The notes under the pieces are model-generated. The model made no database searches, was not told the DNA's origin, and saw only the letters and a program-made list of their open reading frames with translations. Positions 51,880 through 63,840 of a DNA stretch of 64,000 nucleotides are shown in pieces. This DNA is from Adiantum capillus-veneris (lineage: Eukaryota > Streptophyta > Polypodiopsida > Polypodiales > Pteridaceae): positions 813,001-877,000 of the forward strand of contig CM043967.1 of assembly GCA_014529385.2 (NCBI GenBank), in the 5' to 3' direction. The position numbers and the translations under genes are program-made. Numbering within the stretch: position 1 is the first letter of the stretch; each line of letters opens with the position of its first letter.

Positions 51880-54290
51880 AGGTTGATATTGAATGGCCAA
51901 GTGGTGGATCTAAGATCTAATCATTCCACAAACATGGTGTAAAATTACAAGTGTTATGATGGCCAAGTGTTGAATGTACCTAACTTTAAGACATGGTTAG
52001 AATGCCAAGTGGTGGATCTAGGAGACACCAACAATTGGATCCACATTTCAAGCATTCATTATTATAATAGCCAAGTGGTGGATCTTTGATGCACCTACTT
52101 CCTAATTCTTAGTCTAAATCCCTAAGTGGTGGATCTAGGATCTACACATCCCACAAACATTGGGTAAAAGTTAGAACAATTACGATGGCCAAGTGTTAAA
52201 CGCACCTAGATTTAAGATATTGGTTAGAATGTCCAAGTGGTGGATCTAGGAGACAGCATTGGATCCAGATTTCAAGCCTTCGTTATAATAGCCAAGTGGT
52301 GGGTCTTTGATGAACCTACTTCCCAATTCCTAGTCTAAATGACCAAGTGGTGGATCTACGATCTACTGATCCCACAAACATTGTCAAAAATTACAAGTGT
52401 TATGATGGCCAAGTGTTGAATGCATCTAACTTTAAGATATGGGTTAGAATGGCCAAGTGGTGAATCTAGGAGACACAAACAATTGGATCCACAATTCAAG
52501 CTTTCGTTATAATGGCCAAGTGGTAGATCTTTGATGCACCTACTTCCCAATTCTTGGTGTAAATGGACATGTGGTGGATCCATGATCTACTCATTGCAAA
52601 AACATTTTTGATGCACCTACTTCCCAATTCTTAGTCTAAATGGCCAAGTGGTGAATCTAGGATCTACTCATCCCACAAACATTGTGCAAAATTACAAGTG
52701 TTATGATGGCCAGGTGTTGAATGCACCTAACTTTAAGATATGGGTTAGAATGGCCAAGTGGTGGATCTAGGAGACACCAACAATTGGATCCACTTTTCAA
52801 GCCTTTGTTATAATGGCCAAGTGGTGGAGCTTTGATGCACCTACTTCCCAATTGTTAGTCTGAATGGCCAAGTGGTGGATCTAGGATCTACTCATCCCAC
52901 ACACATTGTGTAAAATTACAAGTGTTATGATGGCCAAGTGTTGAATGGACCTAATTTTAAGACATGGTTAGAATGCCAAGTGGTGGATCTAGGAGGCACC
53001 ATCCACATTTCAAGCATTTGTTATTATAATGGCCAAGTGGTGGATGTTTGATGTATCTACTTCCTTTTTTCTTAGTCTAAAAGGCCAAGTGGTGGATCTA
53101 GGATCTACTCATCCCACAAACATTGGGTAAAAATTACAACTGTTATGATGGCCAAGTGTTGAATGCACCTAAATTTAAGACATGGGTTAGAATGTCCAAG
53201 TGGTGGATCTAGGAGACACCAACAATTGGATCCACGTTTCAAGCCTTCGTTTATAATGGCCAAGTGGTGGATCTTTGATGCACCTACTTCCCAATTCTTA
53301 GTATAAATGGCCAAGTGGTGGATCTAAGATCTACTTATCCCAAAAAAATTGTGTAAAATTACAAGTGTTATGATGGCCAGGTGTTCAATGCACCTAACTT
53401 TAAGAGATGGTTAGAATGGACAAGTGGTGGATCTAAGAGACACCAACAATTGGATCCACAATTTAAGCTTTCGTTATAATGGCCAAGTGTGGATCTTTGA
53501 TGCACCTACTTCAATACTTGGTTAGAATGGTCAAGTGGTGGATCTAAGGTCTATATATTTCACACACTTTGTTTAAAATAGAAAGTTGTTGGATGTAGGA
53601 GAAACCAACCATTGCATCCACCTTGCAAGACGTGCTTAGAATGGCCAAGTGGTGGATTTGAATTGAAATCACCTTCAAAACTTGCCTAAGTGGTGGATCT
53701 AAGGTCTACATATTGCACACAGTTTGTTTAGAATAGGAAGTTTGTGGATATAGGAGAAACCAACCATTGCATCCACCTTACAAGACGTGTTTAGAATGGC
53801 CAAGTGGTGGATCTGAATTGCAACCACCTTCAAGACTTGGTTAGAATGGTGAGGTGGTGGATCTAAGGTGTTCATATTGCACACATTTTGTTTAAAATGG
53901 GAAGTTGGTGGATGTAGAAGAAACCAACCATTGCATCTACCTTGGAAGACCTAGTTATAATGGCCAAGTGGTGGATCTTGGATGCACCCACCTTCAAAGA
54001 GTTGACTAGAATGGCCAAATAGTGAATCTAGTGTCTACCTATCCTACATACTTTATTTGATGATTCAATGTGATGGATCTAAGATACACCAACAATTGTA
54101 CCCACCTTTCAAAGACTTGCTTAGAATGGCCAAGTGGTGGATCTTTGATGCAACACCTTTCAAGGCTTGGTTAGAATGGCCAAGTGGTGGATCTTTGATG
54201 CACCACCTTTCAAGGCTTGGTTAGAATGGCCAAGTGGTGGATCTAAGATGGATACAATCTTGAAATGTATTTCAAATGGTTTAATTTAAA
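51880..54290. repeat. Satellite array, ~223-bp higher-order unit
   Basis: Built from ~45-65-bp subunits starting GGCCAAGTGGTGGATCT. Four subunits make a higher-order unit: one with 'ttgatgcacctacttcccaattctta', one with 'ggatctactcatcccacaaacatt', one with 'gttgaatgcacctaactttaaga', one with 'ggagacaccaacaattggatccac'. The 'ggccaagtgttgaatgcacc' subunit recurs at about 51,961, 52,187, 52,407, 52,708, 52,931, 53,150 and 53,373: spacing 219-226 bp, with one 301-bp interval that has an extra subunit. From 53,510 on the order is lost. Chance open frames on the minus strand are not genes. Confidence 0.92.
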
Positions 54291-54537
54291 GGATTCAATA
54301 TAACCTACCTTGAAAAATTTATTCTAGATGACTTATGGGATGTAGGATACACCTACTTTGGCTATCAAATGTTTAAATTGGATAGATATTTGGTTTTAGA
54401 ATCTACAAGTCTTGAAGAGTGTAATTAAAATGTTATGTGTCAATTAAGTTTTATACGCTTTCAAAGCATTATGACATTCAATGTGTCATTTTAGATTCTA
54501 ACTAGTTATTTGTGTTTTCTTTGATTTTAGAGAAAAA
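54291..54537. other. No gene seen
   Basis: AT-rich DNA between the satellite and the next decayed ORF. Confidence 0.4.
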
Positions 54538-55554
54538 ATGATTCAAAAACAAAAATCAATGACGGTTCCTGTTAATGTTGACTTTGCAAGTGACAATAAG
54601 AGAAGATGATACTTAGATGTTTATGGAGTGCAAGGTGCACAATTTCATAAAGTGCATGTCTTTGTGGCTAGTGACAAAGATGAAAATAGATTTGATGATT
54701 TAGGGCAGGTAGTCTTTGCAAGTGTTTCAACAATTGAAGGACATCCTGACATTGAGTGCATTAACATCGGGATACCTCGAATTACTGAGTACCAACTATT
54801 GGCAAATTCCTATGTCGTTGAAAAAATGGTCAAAGACAAGGAAGAGACAATGTTTTCGCGAGGTTGGGATGATAATGAAGATTTATTTGATATCACTGTA
54901 GCTAGGCTACAAGATGCAATTATTGTTGCTTTAGTAGGCAATCAAGTGAAGAATAAGAAATCAAATAAGAAGACCATAACCAAAAAGGCAAGGGGTGTTA
55001 CAACAGCTAGTGTTGCAGATGTAGATAAGGCCATTTTGAGATCAAAGGACACAAGCAATCAACCCTTATTAAGGTTTGTGGAGCCTGATTGCTTAGAGAA
55101 CGAGGTCTAAAACGCAAAGAAGAGTGCTACATGAGGCATGGAAAAGTATTCGACAACCTTCCCTTTCAAGTATAAGGAACACAAGATTCCCGTCACTAAT
55201 TGTTTACTTGCTCTTGATCATTATAATTGTCATCAGCTAAATCCTGATCAAGTACAAAATTGTATGCTCTTCTTTGGAGCAAGTGCAAGTCGGCCTTCAT
55301 CATGTGCTTATTTAATTCCTGTAAAGAATTGTGGTTAAAAGTTTGGAGTTCCAATGACACGTACTGAGGTAGAAGAAGAAAGACTTGTTGAATACAAGTT
55401 TTGGATCATTGATGGACAACACTCAATTTATGCAACCAAAATGCTAAGATTTCAAGAAATGAAAAAGGATGGTGGCTCCTCGGGGGGTTCACTATGTGTA
55501 AAACTACCATATCACGTGCGTTCAAGACATGTTTGTGAAACCCCTTATTTGTGA
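54538..55554 (+). pseudogene. Decayed ORF with DGQH (ParB/sulfiredoxin-like) motif
   Basis: One frame from ATG 54,538 to 55,554 with stops at 54,607, about 55,108, 55,132 and 55,336 but no frameshift. Pieces: VHVFVASDKDENRFDDLGQVVFASV, GIPRITEYQLLANSYVVEKMV, RGWDDNEDLFDITVARLQDAIIVALVG, a Lys-rich linker, FPFKYKEHKIPVTNCLLALDHYNCHQLNPDQVQ, and VEYKFWIIDGQHSIYATKMLRF. IIDGQH.. is the kind of motif seen in ParB/sulfiredoxin-fold proteins (DGQHR). The resemblance is short; a retroelement accessory protein or a decayed host gene are alternatives. Confidence 0.45.
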
Positions 55555-56015
55555 ATTTTGTTAGAAATATAATGTACCCTTTTCTTTTAAAATCTGTAAG
55601 TTTTTTTCAAATTTGAAAAAATAATGCCCTTCTGCATATATATTTCTGTAAGTTTCAAGAACTTTAAATACCCTTCTGTTGAACTCACGTGATAGGTTAC
55701 GGGGGTGGCTCTATCCCCACAAGCTACAACAGCCATATCATGCATAGAAAATGAGGAGGCCAAGGTGCTATATGTTAAGCAACCAGCTTACAATGATATT
55801 CTCAAGCATCTTCGCAGTTAGTGGATATTTCAAAACGTCCATCACGTCTAAACATTAGAGAAAAGGAAGGTGCAAAATCTCGCACACCTTGGGATGTAAG
55901 TTTTCTTTTTCTTTCTCCCTCATGATTATATAATGAGAAAACAACTAAAATTATTATATTTAATTTGTTTTGGCTCATGCAATTCACCCGTTTATGAGGT
56001 AAATGGGCCCCGGAT
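55555..56015. other. No clear gene
   Basis: Short coding-like scraps (for example AISCIENEEAKVLYVKQPAYNDILKHLR at about 55,733-55,818), then AT-rich DNA. No domain recognised. Confidence 0.4.
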
Positions 56016-59000
56016 TTGGGAAACGAGATCCCTCCATCCATGTTAAAGAAGGACCATTTTGTGGCAAACCTTAAAGAAAGTCTAAAGTTCAAATTTGAGC
56101 TAAAAAGGCTTGCCACCTTCGAAGAGGCAGTCACCATTGCTAGAGAGAAAGAATGGAAAGCTCAAAGTCTTAATGAATACAGGAAAGTGGCCCCTAAGCA
56201 AAATAATGGTAGCCAAAAGGAGGAGAATTAGGCAGATGCTGGAGGCCAACCTATTCAAAGGGCTGCTAATACCGAACAGTTGCAACGGAATATGGAAGAC
56301 ATGCATGACCATGATGCATGAATTACGCCTTAGTGTTCTTGGTGGTGGAGGTGGTCGTGGTCGTGGTAGAGGAATGGCTCAGGCATGTGAGGCTCATCCT
56401 AATGCTAATGTGGGTCGCGGACAAGGTGATTTTGAGTTGCAGAGAAGGTTCATTCCTACTTGTTATAATTGTGGTGAGCTTGGTCACATTAGCACTTATT
56501 GTCCAAAGCCAACAAGGATGGGAGGGGATATGTTTCCACTTCCTCATCAGATTCCTAAAAGAGCTAATGATTATGCCTTGGATATATAGGGAGATCAAGG
56601 TACTTGACAGGGAAAATCAAGCCTCGACCTCTGGTGGTCATGTGGGTATTGTGCATGTAGAAAAGAAAGACGCAGATGTGTTGCCAGTAGGCAAAAGAGA
56701 GAGGGAAGGCTATACAGCACCAGGGCCTCGTAGAAAGAAAGGGAAGGAGAAGGAGGGTGAAGATGCGAAAGCCAAGAGAAAGAGAAAACCTCGTATACAA
56801 TTTGAAGTGGCAGATTTGCCTTTGGGAGAAGGCCAAACAGCTTACAGTTTAAAGAAGGCATGATTGGGAGGAAAGTAGATTGTACTTTGAACATTTGATG
56901 AATATGGTGCCCAAACTTAAAAGGCAGTGGAAGTCATTAGTGAATCCAAAAAAAGAGTTGAAGCATGGACAAGTCAGAGTGCTGTCTATGGAAGAGTTAC
57001 CCGACATCTTTCCCTTGGTGGACGGTTGGCACAAAGGTGTGGGCATGGGAGAAGCCTACATTGATGGAGGTGCTCAAGTTTGTGTGATCACATAGTCATG
57101 TGTCGAGAGACTGGGTCTCATTACATGCAGAAGCTTTGGGTTTTGGATTCGACTGGCAAACCATGCCGAAGTGAAATGTTTGGGAATGATCAAGAAGTTG
57201 AAAGTCGAAGTCTTTAACGTGAAGGTTATGGTAGGCTTTCATGTTATGCAAGCTGGTCTAGGAGCCTTCCCTCTCATTTTGGGACAACCTTGGTTGAGAG
57301 CTGTGGGTGCCATGCAAGATTGGCGCAAGGGCACAATTGGTGTGCATGAAAAGAAGGGTGAAAAGAGAGTGTTTGATACGACTACCAAACATCCTGTGGC
57401 ACTTGAAGATGTGAGTGAGAATAATGAGTCCAAAACTACCAGTGATGATATTTCTGAAGACTCAGAAAGTAGCACTACTTTGAGTTCTAGTGATGAGGGT
57501 GAAATGTCATTCTTGTTGTTGGGTGAGGAACAAAGAGAAGTCAGTGAGGTGCTGCAATTGTTAGGGAATATAAATGCTTCAAGCCGTTTAGAGAAATTGT
57601 AAGAGTTGATGCAACCATAATAGGAATTGCCAGTGAAGAAAGAGTCATTTCAAAATATGTTGAGTACTGATTTGACACAAGGAGAAAGAAGGGAGTACTT
57701 AGCAATGTTGGATAGGTTTCCAAATCTTTTCATTACCTCATATCAGGAAATGAGGGTTTTGTTGGGGATCCTGTGAAGATCAAGCTAGTTGAAGGGGCAA
57801 AGCCAATACGACAGAAAATTAAGAAGGATGGGTAAGGAACATATGAATGCTTTAAAGGAAGAAGTAGATAAGATTTTGGATGCAAGGTTTATTGTGATAA
57901 TGGATAATACTGAATGGGTGAGCCCTGTAGTAGTCACCCCAAAGAAAGATGGTTGTTGGAGAGTTTGTGTTGATTACAAGCCACTAAATGCGGACCAAGA
58001 AAGATCCTTACCCTTTGCCTTTTATTGATCAATTGCTAGATGCAATGGTTGGTTTTGAGAGATACAGTGTCTGTGATGGGTATTCAAGATACTTTTAGCT
58101 TATCCTTGCTCTTGAAGACCGAAAAAAGACTACTTTTATCACGCCATGGGGTTGTTTCTGCTTTTGTTGCCTTCCTTTTGGGTTGACAAATGGACCAAGA
58201 GCCTTTGAAAGAAAAGTAGATTGGGTCCTTACCCCATTCCTTGGGAAGTTTGTCAAAGGATTCATAGATAATTTTTGTGTATACAGTTCAGGGAAAGAGC
58301 ATGTTCAAAAGTTTGAAATGAGTTTTTCCAGGTATGATGAATGCGGGGGTCAGCTCAATCCTAAAAAATGTCATTTGGCACAGCCACGGGTGAGGCTTCT
58401 TGGGCATGTTATTTTAGAAAATGGGATTGAAGTAGATCCAGAGAAAGTAGAGGCTTTGCTGTTACTCTCATCTCCAAAAGATACTAGACAGTTGGCCACT
58501 TTCAGTTTTGAGTACGTTACCTATTATGCAAGCTCCTGACTGGGAAAAAGAGTTTTATGTCAACCCATCAGTGGGAGATGATCTTATTGGAGCTATGTTA
58601 TTGCAAAGGGGGAAGGAATCTCTTTATATGAAGCATGTTCATTATGCTAGCAGAGTGAAGACTCCTCATGAAAGAGATTTTTCTGAAATTGAATTGGTGA
58701 TGACCAGTATGGTTTATGCTTGCAGGCAATTCAGACACTATTTGCTGAAAAAGTCATTCACCTTTCTTACTAGCTATTCATTGCTTCCCCAGTTGTTCAA
58801 TAATTCAAATATATCAAAAACAGTGATGAGATGGTTTATTGAGCTCCAAGACTTTCAATTCACCTTTTTGGTGGAAGAAAGTACTCAGGCTACCTTAGCA
58901 GATCTTCTCACCTATAAGGATACTGCGGTTTTGGTCAAAGAAGAGGTGGTGGGGAAAAAGGTAGTCGAGACTCCTGCCATCTCTAATGCTTCATTGTTGT

Positions 59001-60440
59001 ACTTTGATGGTTCTTATCAAAAAAGTCATGATGCTGATTTAGGAGGCATTGCCATTTATGATGCACAAGGGAAGCTTATGAGAAAGCAAGGGTTGAAACT
59101 TGATGCAAAGAGTAACAATGAAGCAGAATACTTGGCTCTTGAAAGTGGTTTGCATATTTGCTTACAATTGGGAAATAGACGCTTGCAAATTAAGGGAGAT
59201 GCTTTGTTGGTTGTGAAGCAAGTGTTGGGAGTATGGAAGAATAAGAACCCTAAACTGAAGAATTTATGCTTCAAAGTGAAGGCGTTTCTCAAAAATCTTG
59301 AAGCATGGAATTTGCAGCATATTGAGAGGTCTCTAAATGAAGAAGCTCATGATGCTGCTCAAGAGATGATTACTTGTGCGTTTGTGGTAAAGGCAGATGC
59401 CCTTTTATCGTGGGAGGAAAATCTTATCAAAGGAAGTGCATTTTTTGTTGACAGGTGTTCTACCTGAAGGTTTACCATCTTCTAGAAAGTATACGTTCAT
59501 AAGAAAAGCCAGGAAATACAAAATGCTTGATGATGTGCTTTACATGAAAGGAGGTGATTTGGTTTTGCGTCGTGTGCCTTGGAAAGAGGAAATTTACAAA
59601 ATCTTGGAAGAAAATCATGAGGGGTCTTGTGGAGGTCATTTTTCTATGAAGATCATGTTGCATAAGGTCTTGCAAGAAGGTTATATATGGCCGAGTATTC
59701 AACGGGATGTTAATCATTGGTGTGCAAGTTATGTTTGCCTTTTGATGCTATTGGACCCTTACCTATGACTAGCAAGAGAAATGCTTACATTTTGACAGCA
59801 GTGGATTATTTGTCACGATGGGCAGAAGCCAAGGCTGTCGAACAAATTACCGGTAAAGAGATAGGAGAATTTTTTTATGAGTACATATGTTGTAAATTTG
59901 GTGTGCCACTAGAGCTACTTTCTGATAGAGGACCAGGATTTAGAGGAGAATTGTTTGATTTATTATACGAAAAGCTCAATATACAGCATAGGTGCAATTC
60001 TCCCTATTATCCACAATGCAATGATCTTAATGAAAGGTTCAATGTAGAGTTGGTAAAGATCTTGAAAAAGATAACGTAGACACATGGGAAGACTTGGGAT
60101 TCAGAGTTGCTTGTACGTTATGCGCCTATAGAACTGCTATCAAAACGAGCACAAGATTTTCCCATTACCACTTGGTTTATGGCAAGGAAGCTTTATTGCC
60201 AATTGAAGTGGGAATTCCTGCTCTCAAGTTGTTGTCATTGGAAGATAAGGAGCAAACAAATGCATGGCAGAAAAGGTTATTGGATTTACAATGCTTGCAA
60301 TTGGATAGAGTTTTAGCTTTGAGCCACTATGAAGAAGTGTCAAGGAAGGCTCAGCTAAAATCCAATGAGTGCGTGGAAGATAAAAAATTTGAGAAGAGTG
60401 ATTTAGTGTTGAGAATGGCACATATTAGTTGGCAGACTTA
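56016..60440 (+). pseudogene. Tat-like Ty3/gypsy gag-pol (element G), decayed
   Basis: Domains in order with many frame breaks. Gag tail (LKESLKFKFELKRLATFEEAV) and CCHC CYNCGELGHISTYC (about 56,460-56,500). Protease AYIDGGAQVCVIT (about 57,055-57,093) and PLILGQPWLRAVGAM. RT VSPVVVTPKKDGCWRVCVDYKPLN, GFINGPRAFE-like block (read GLTNGPRAFER), then FIDNFCVYS where YVDD is expected: the second Asp is Asn. RNase H (FYVNPSVGDDLIGAML, RQFRHYLL). A second, archaeal-type RNase H at about 58,995-59,380 (LYFDGSYQ, NNEAEYLAL, IKGDALLVVKQV, NEEAHDAAQEM). Integrase HHCC (59,610-59,740), a deletion, then AVDYLSRWAEA, LLSDRGPGFRG, NERFNVELVK. Dual RNase H is the mark of the Tat/Ogre lineage. Confidence 0.9.
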
Positions 60441-60640
60441 AATGGTGCACAACATAAGTATCATGTTAATGGTTATAGATTGAAGAAGTATCTGGCACGT
60501 TTGATGACAATTGTGACTGATGAAATGCTATCAATAGAAGGAGACAATATGGAGACATGTGAAAATGTGAATGAGGTTTCTAGGGATGAAATACATTAGT
60601 TATTCACCCTAGGGACCTCTACTTGTCATGAATGACTAAG
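60441..60640 (+). other. Element G 3' internal end
   Basis: Short end of pol-derived text and spacer up to the polypurine tract. Confidence 0.5.
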
Positions 60641-60655
60641 CAAGCAAGGGGGGGT
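60641..60655 (+). promoter_or_regulatory. Candidate polypurine tract of element G
   Basis: CAAGCAAGGGGGGG followed by TTGGCAAGC. If TG at 60,656 is the LTR start, this primes plus-strand synthesis. The matching 5' LTR was not found. Confidence 0.5.
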
Positions 60656-61867
60656 TGGCAAGCTATGCCATGCATTTTTTGGATAAGCATGAAGTTACTA
60701 GGTCATGCAAAAAATCTTGCCCACTCCAAAATATGGTATTTTAATAAGTATTTTCAGCCGTGCTTTATAGCTTGTGAATCGGACTTGTACATCATGAGTT
60801 ATGAGCATCCGAAGCGCGCGGTCTCAACTTAGAAGGTGATTGCAGGTGCATGCGAGAAGGGAAACTAGGCCAACTTGGGGGTCTAAGATTAGAAATGCTG
60901 AAGTTTTATATTTCTGGAGATAGCCGAGGTGATGTGCTTCGAGCCCTGTGTTACGGTGCGTCATTCAATGACCGGAGCAACAAGGTATGCCTCGGGGAAA
61001 ATTGTCCGAGAAGTCCTCTCATGATTTGGGAGAAGATGGGAATTTTTGGGGAATTTGGGAAGCTTGTGGAGAGTTTCCATGTGGCAATGGAATAATCCCA
61101 CATGGGGGGGAGAAAGTGGAAATTGAAGGGTATAAGGGGGGAGTGGGTACCCTCTAAGGGTTTATCAAACGAGCAAATGGAGCTCACTCGCCTAGCCCAT
61201 GAGGGCTCATGGAATTTGGGGAGGAAAGGACGGCCATTTTGAGTCCCCATCACATGGACAGGTGCCTGGCCATTTTTTGGGTCCATGGACACTTGCCCCC
61301 ACCCCATTCCTTGGTCAAATGGTCACCGATAGCTCATTTTTTAGCCAAAAAAGGCCAAAATTGGACCAGTTAAAAGGTGCCCAAGGAGAGGACCATGTCG
61401 GCTAAGAGGAGAGAGAAAATACTTTGGGATAAGAGTCAAAAACATCCCAGTCCATGGACACTTGCCCCCACCCCATTCCTTGGTCAAATGGTCACCGATA
61501 GCTCATTTTTTAGCCAAAAAAGGCCAAAATTGGACCAGTTAAAAGGTGCCCAAGGAGAGGACCATGTCGGCTAAGAGGAGAGAGAAAATACTTTGGGATA
61601 AGAGTCAAAAACATCCCATTTTTAATAGCTGCAATTCCCTGCACATCTTTTTGGCTAACAGAGACTAGCTTTTTGGGAGCTTTTGAGAGATACCCCAACT
61701 TCGAAAGCTTGTAACTCTCTCGTCTGTTGTCAGAATCAAGCATATGGATACTCTACGGAGGTCTACATGAAACAAGATTCATCTTTATGGTCTCGGTTGT
61801 CAGAAATTTTAATCATGGTTTGGGTTAGGGCTGTTTCTCACCCGACTTTACAGGTGTTTGACATAAA
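60656..61867 (+). repeat. Putative 3' LTR of element G, with internal duplication
   Basis: The position after the polypurine tract suggests an LTR. It contains a perfect-looking 169-bp tandem duplication (61,281-61,449 and 61,450-61,618). The right end is not defined. Confidence 0.4.
61281..61618. repeat. 169-bp tandem duplication
   Basis: Both units run from GTCCATGGACACTTGCCCCC to GAGTCAAAAACATCCCA with no difference noticed. Confidence 0.93.
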
Positions 61868-62245
61868 TTGTTTTCTACAGCTTTATGGTGTTTCGTTCTG
61901 ATGGTTTGGTGTGTTCAAGGCTATAGAGGTTCTTGTTTTCCATCTTGTTTGCACGCTAAAAAAGGTGATAAGTATTTCCATGATACTTGGAAGAAGTTGT
62001 GCAAGATATCTCCAAGGGCACCTAGGAACTCACTTCTGGAGGATCCAAATGTCAATTGTGTGGACGATGAGATATATATTATTAGTGACGTAGAAGATGG
62101 AAATTTGGCAGGATATATAAATATTACTCATGGTCTAAGTATGAGCCCAAATGTATGTTATACTTTTGATCCCAATTTTCCACCTTGGCATAAGAAGAGC
62201 TTCTTGCAGAATATGAATTTACATGACATCACTCAAATCTCATGA
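61868..62245 (+). CDS. Hypothetical ORF, unrecognised
   Basis: 125 codons open. The last ~100 (HAKKGDKYFHDTWKKLCKISPRA, DDEIYIISDVEDGNLAGYINI, NVCYTFDPNFPPWHKKSFLQ) have a protein-like composition; the start is uncertain. No family recognised; it lies between a putative LTR and satellite-like DNA and may be a gene fragment. Confidence 0.3.
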   Translation: MFSTALWCFVLMVWCVQGYRGSCFPSCLHAKKGDKYFHDTWKKLCKISPRAPRNSLLEDPNVNCVDDEIYIISDVEDGNLAGYINITHGLSMSPNVCYTFDPNFPPWHKKSFLQNMNLHDITQIS

Positions 62246-62580
62246 GATAAAAAGTCCCTTATATGAAAGTTATTGATCATCTATTTGAAACCAACTCATT
62301 ACTGAGTATGTATCATGATAAACGCCATGAGTTGTGATGGCATTACCATGTTATGCAATTGATTTCATACAAAAATCTGTTCCTAAAGTAATATCCATAG
62401 AATTTCACAAGATTTTTTGAGCTAGCATAATAATTCTCTATTTCAAAGTTCATGTATCATGTTAAACATAATCCATACAAAAATTTGTATCTCATTTTAC
62501 ATATATTATCAGAGTGTAAACTTATGCATTAGCAATTTATATAATAGTTCATTTTGAATGCATTTTTTATTTTGTACTGT
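62246..62580. other. No gene seen
   Basis: AT-rich DNA. Confidence 0.4.
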
Positions 62581-63840
62581 TAAGAATACCCCAATAGTGG
62601 ATTCTGGATGTACCAAACCCATGTAAAACTTGTTAGAATAGCTAAACATTAAGTAAAGGATGCACTTTTCCATCCATACCTTGCTTAAAGTGTCTTGATG
62701 GTGGATTGAAAATTTCCTTGCTCCTCTCAAGGACTTTTTTAGATTGGACAAATGGCGGATCTAGGATGCACCATATTTACACAATGTCTTTTGAATGGAA
62801 AAGTACTAGTTTATTGTTGAGTGCACCAACCACCCTTCCACAACTTGTTTGGAATGTTTGCTTTAAGATGCTACCACCTTCCAAGACTTGTTTAGAATGG
62901 CCAATGGTAATTCTAAGTTTCACTCATTCGTCTTTTGGTTACTTAGAAGCACCAAGTTATGGGTATAAATTTCACCTTCCATTCTAATAGCTATTTAGAA
63001 TGGCCAAGTAGTGAACCTCATTTGCACATTTCCTTTAAAATTTGTTTCAAATCATGAATTCATGGTATATGAAGCATCTTGACTTCCAAAACTTGTTAAG
63101 AATGGGTTTCTCCACTAGTATGGATACATTTCCTTGCCCTATCTTGACATCACAACGAGTGGAATCTTCATTGGTTCTACACACACAACTAGCACAAAAA
63201 AATTCATTGTCAAGTACCATGTGCACTTTGTTTTGCAGATTCAAAGTCCATCCTAAAACTAAAACAAGGTTAGAAAATTTGAAGCTTAAAACCACAATGG
63301 ACAGTGAACTATAGGTTCGACAAGTGATGGAGATTGACACCAAATAATCCATGATACTTTAGGTTGAACACAAGTGGTGGAGATTGAGACTAAATAACCC
63401 ATGATACTTGTGGTTAGGCATACAATGAAGCTTGAGAGAAATGAATCATTGACACTAGGGATGATATATTGAAGATAAGATAGAAGCTTGTGGCCATGCA
63501 GTGTGTCTATCTCTACTTTTATGATTCAATGGAGCCTATCTTGGACAAGTGGCAAAACTAGTGACTCTCTACACTTGAATGGGACATAGCTTGGACAAGT
63601 GGAGATTCTATGGATCTCTATGCTTCAATAGAGCATATATATGGTAAGTGATGGATCTTATGGTCCCCTATGCTTGAATGGAGCATAGCTTGGACAATAA
63701 GTGGACCTTATAGCTCTCTATGCTTCAATAGACCATAGATTGAACAAGTGGTGGAACTTGTAGATCTCTATGGTCAACTATAGCTTAGCTTGGATAAGTG
63801 GTGGACCTTGTGGTTTTATGTCATAATAATCAATATCTAA
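62581..63840. repeat. Degenerate satellite-like repeats
   Basis: Echoes the array at 51,880-54,290 (for example 'ttagaatggccaa', 'gatgcacc', 'ggatctaggatgcacc' at 62,580-63,015). Then from about 63,360 'caagtggtggagattgagac' and from 63,530 units of ~60 bp such as 'gagcatagcttggacaagtgg--gacctt-tggatctctatgcttcaat'. The family word AAGTGGTGGA is shared with the first array. Confidence 0.65.

Noticed and set aside
51880-54290. Regularly spaced repeats that could suggest a CRISPR array
   Set aside because: Subunits are degenerate and contiguous, the 'spacers' are themselves repeated, and the context is plant nuclear DNA.
56318-56863. 181-codon hydrophobic open frame starting with a Val-rich stretch
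   Set aside because: Its first part is the wrong frame over the Gly/Arg-rich region before the CCHC knuckle; only its last part matches the decayed polyprotein.
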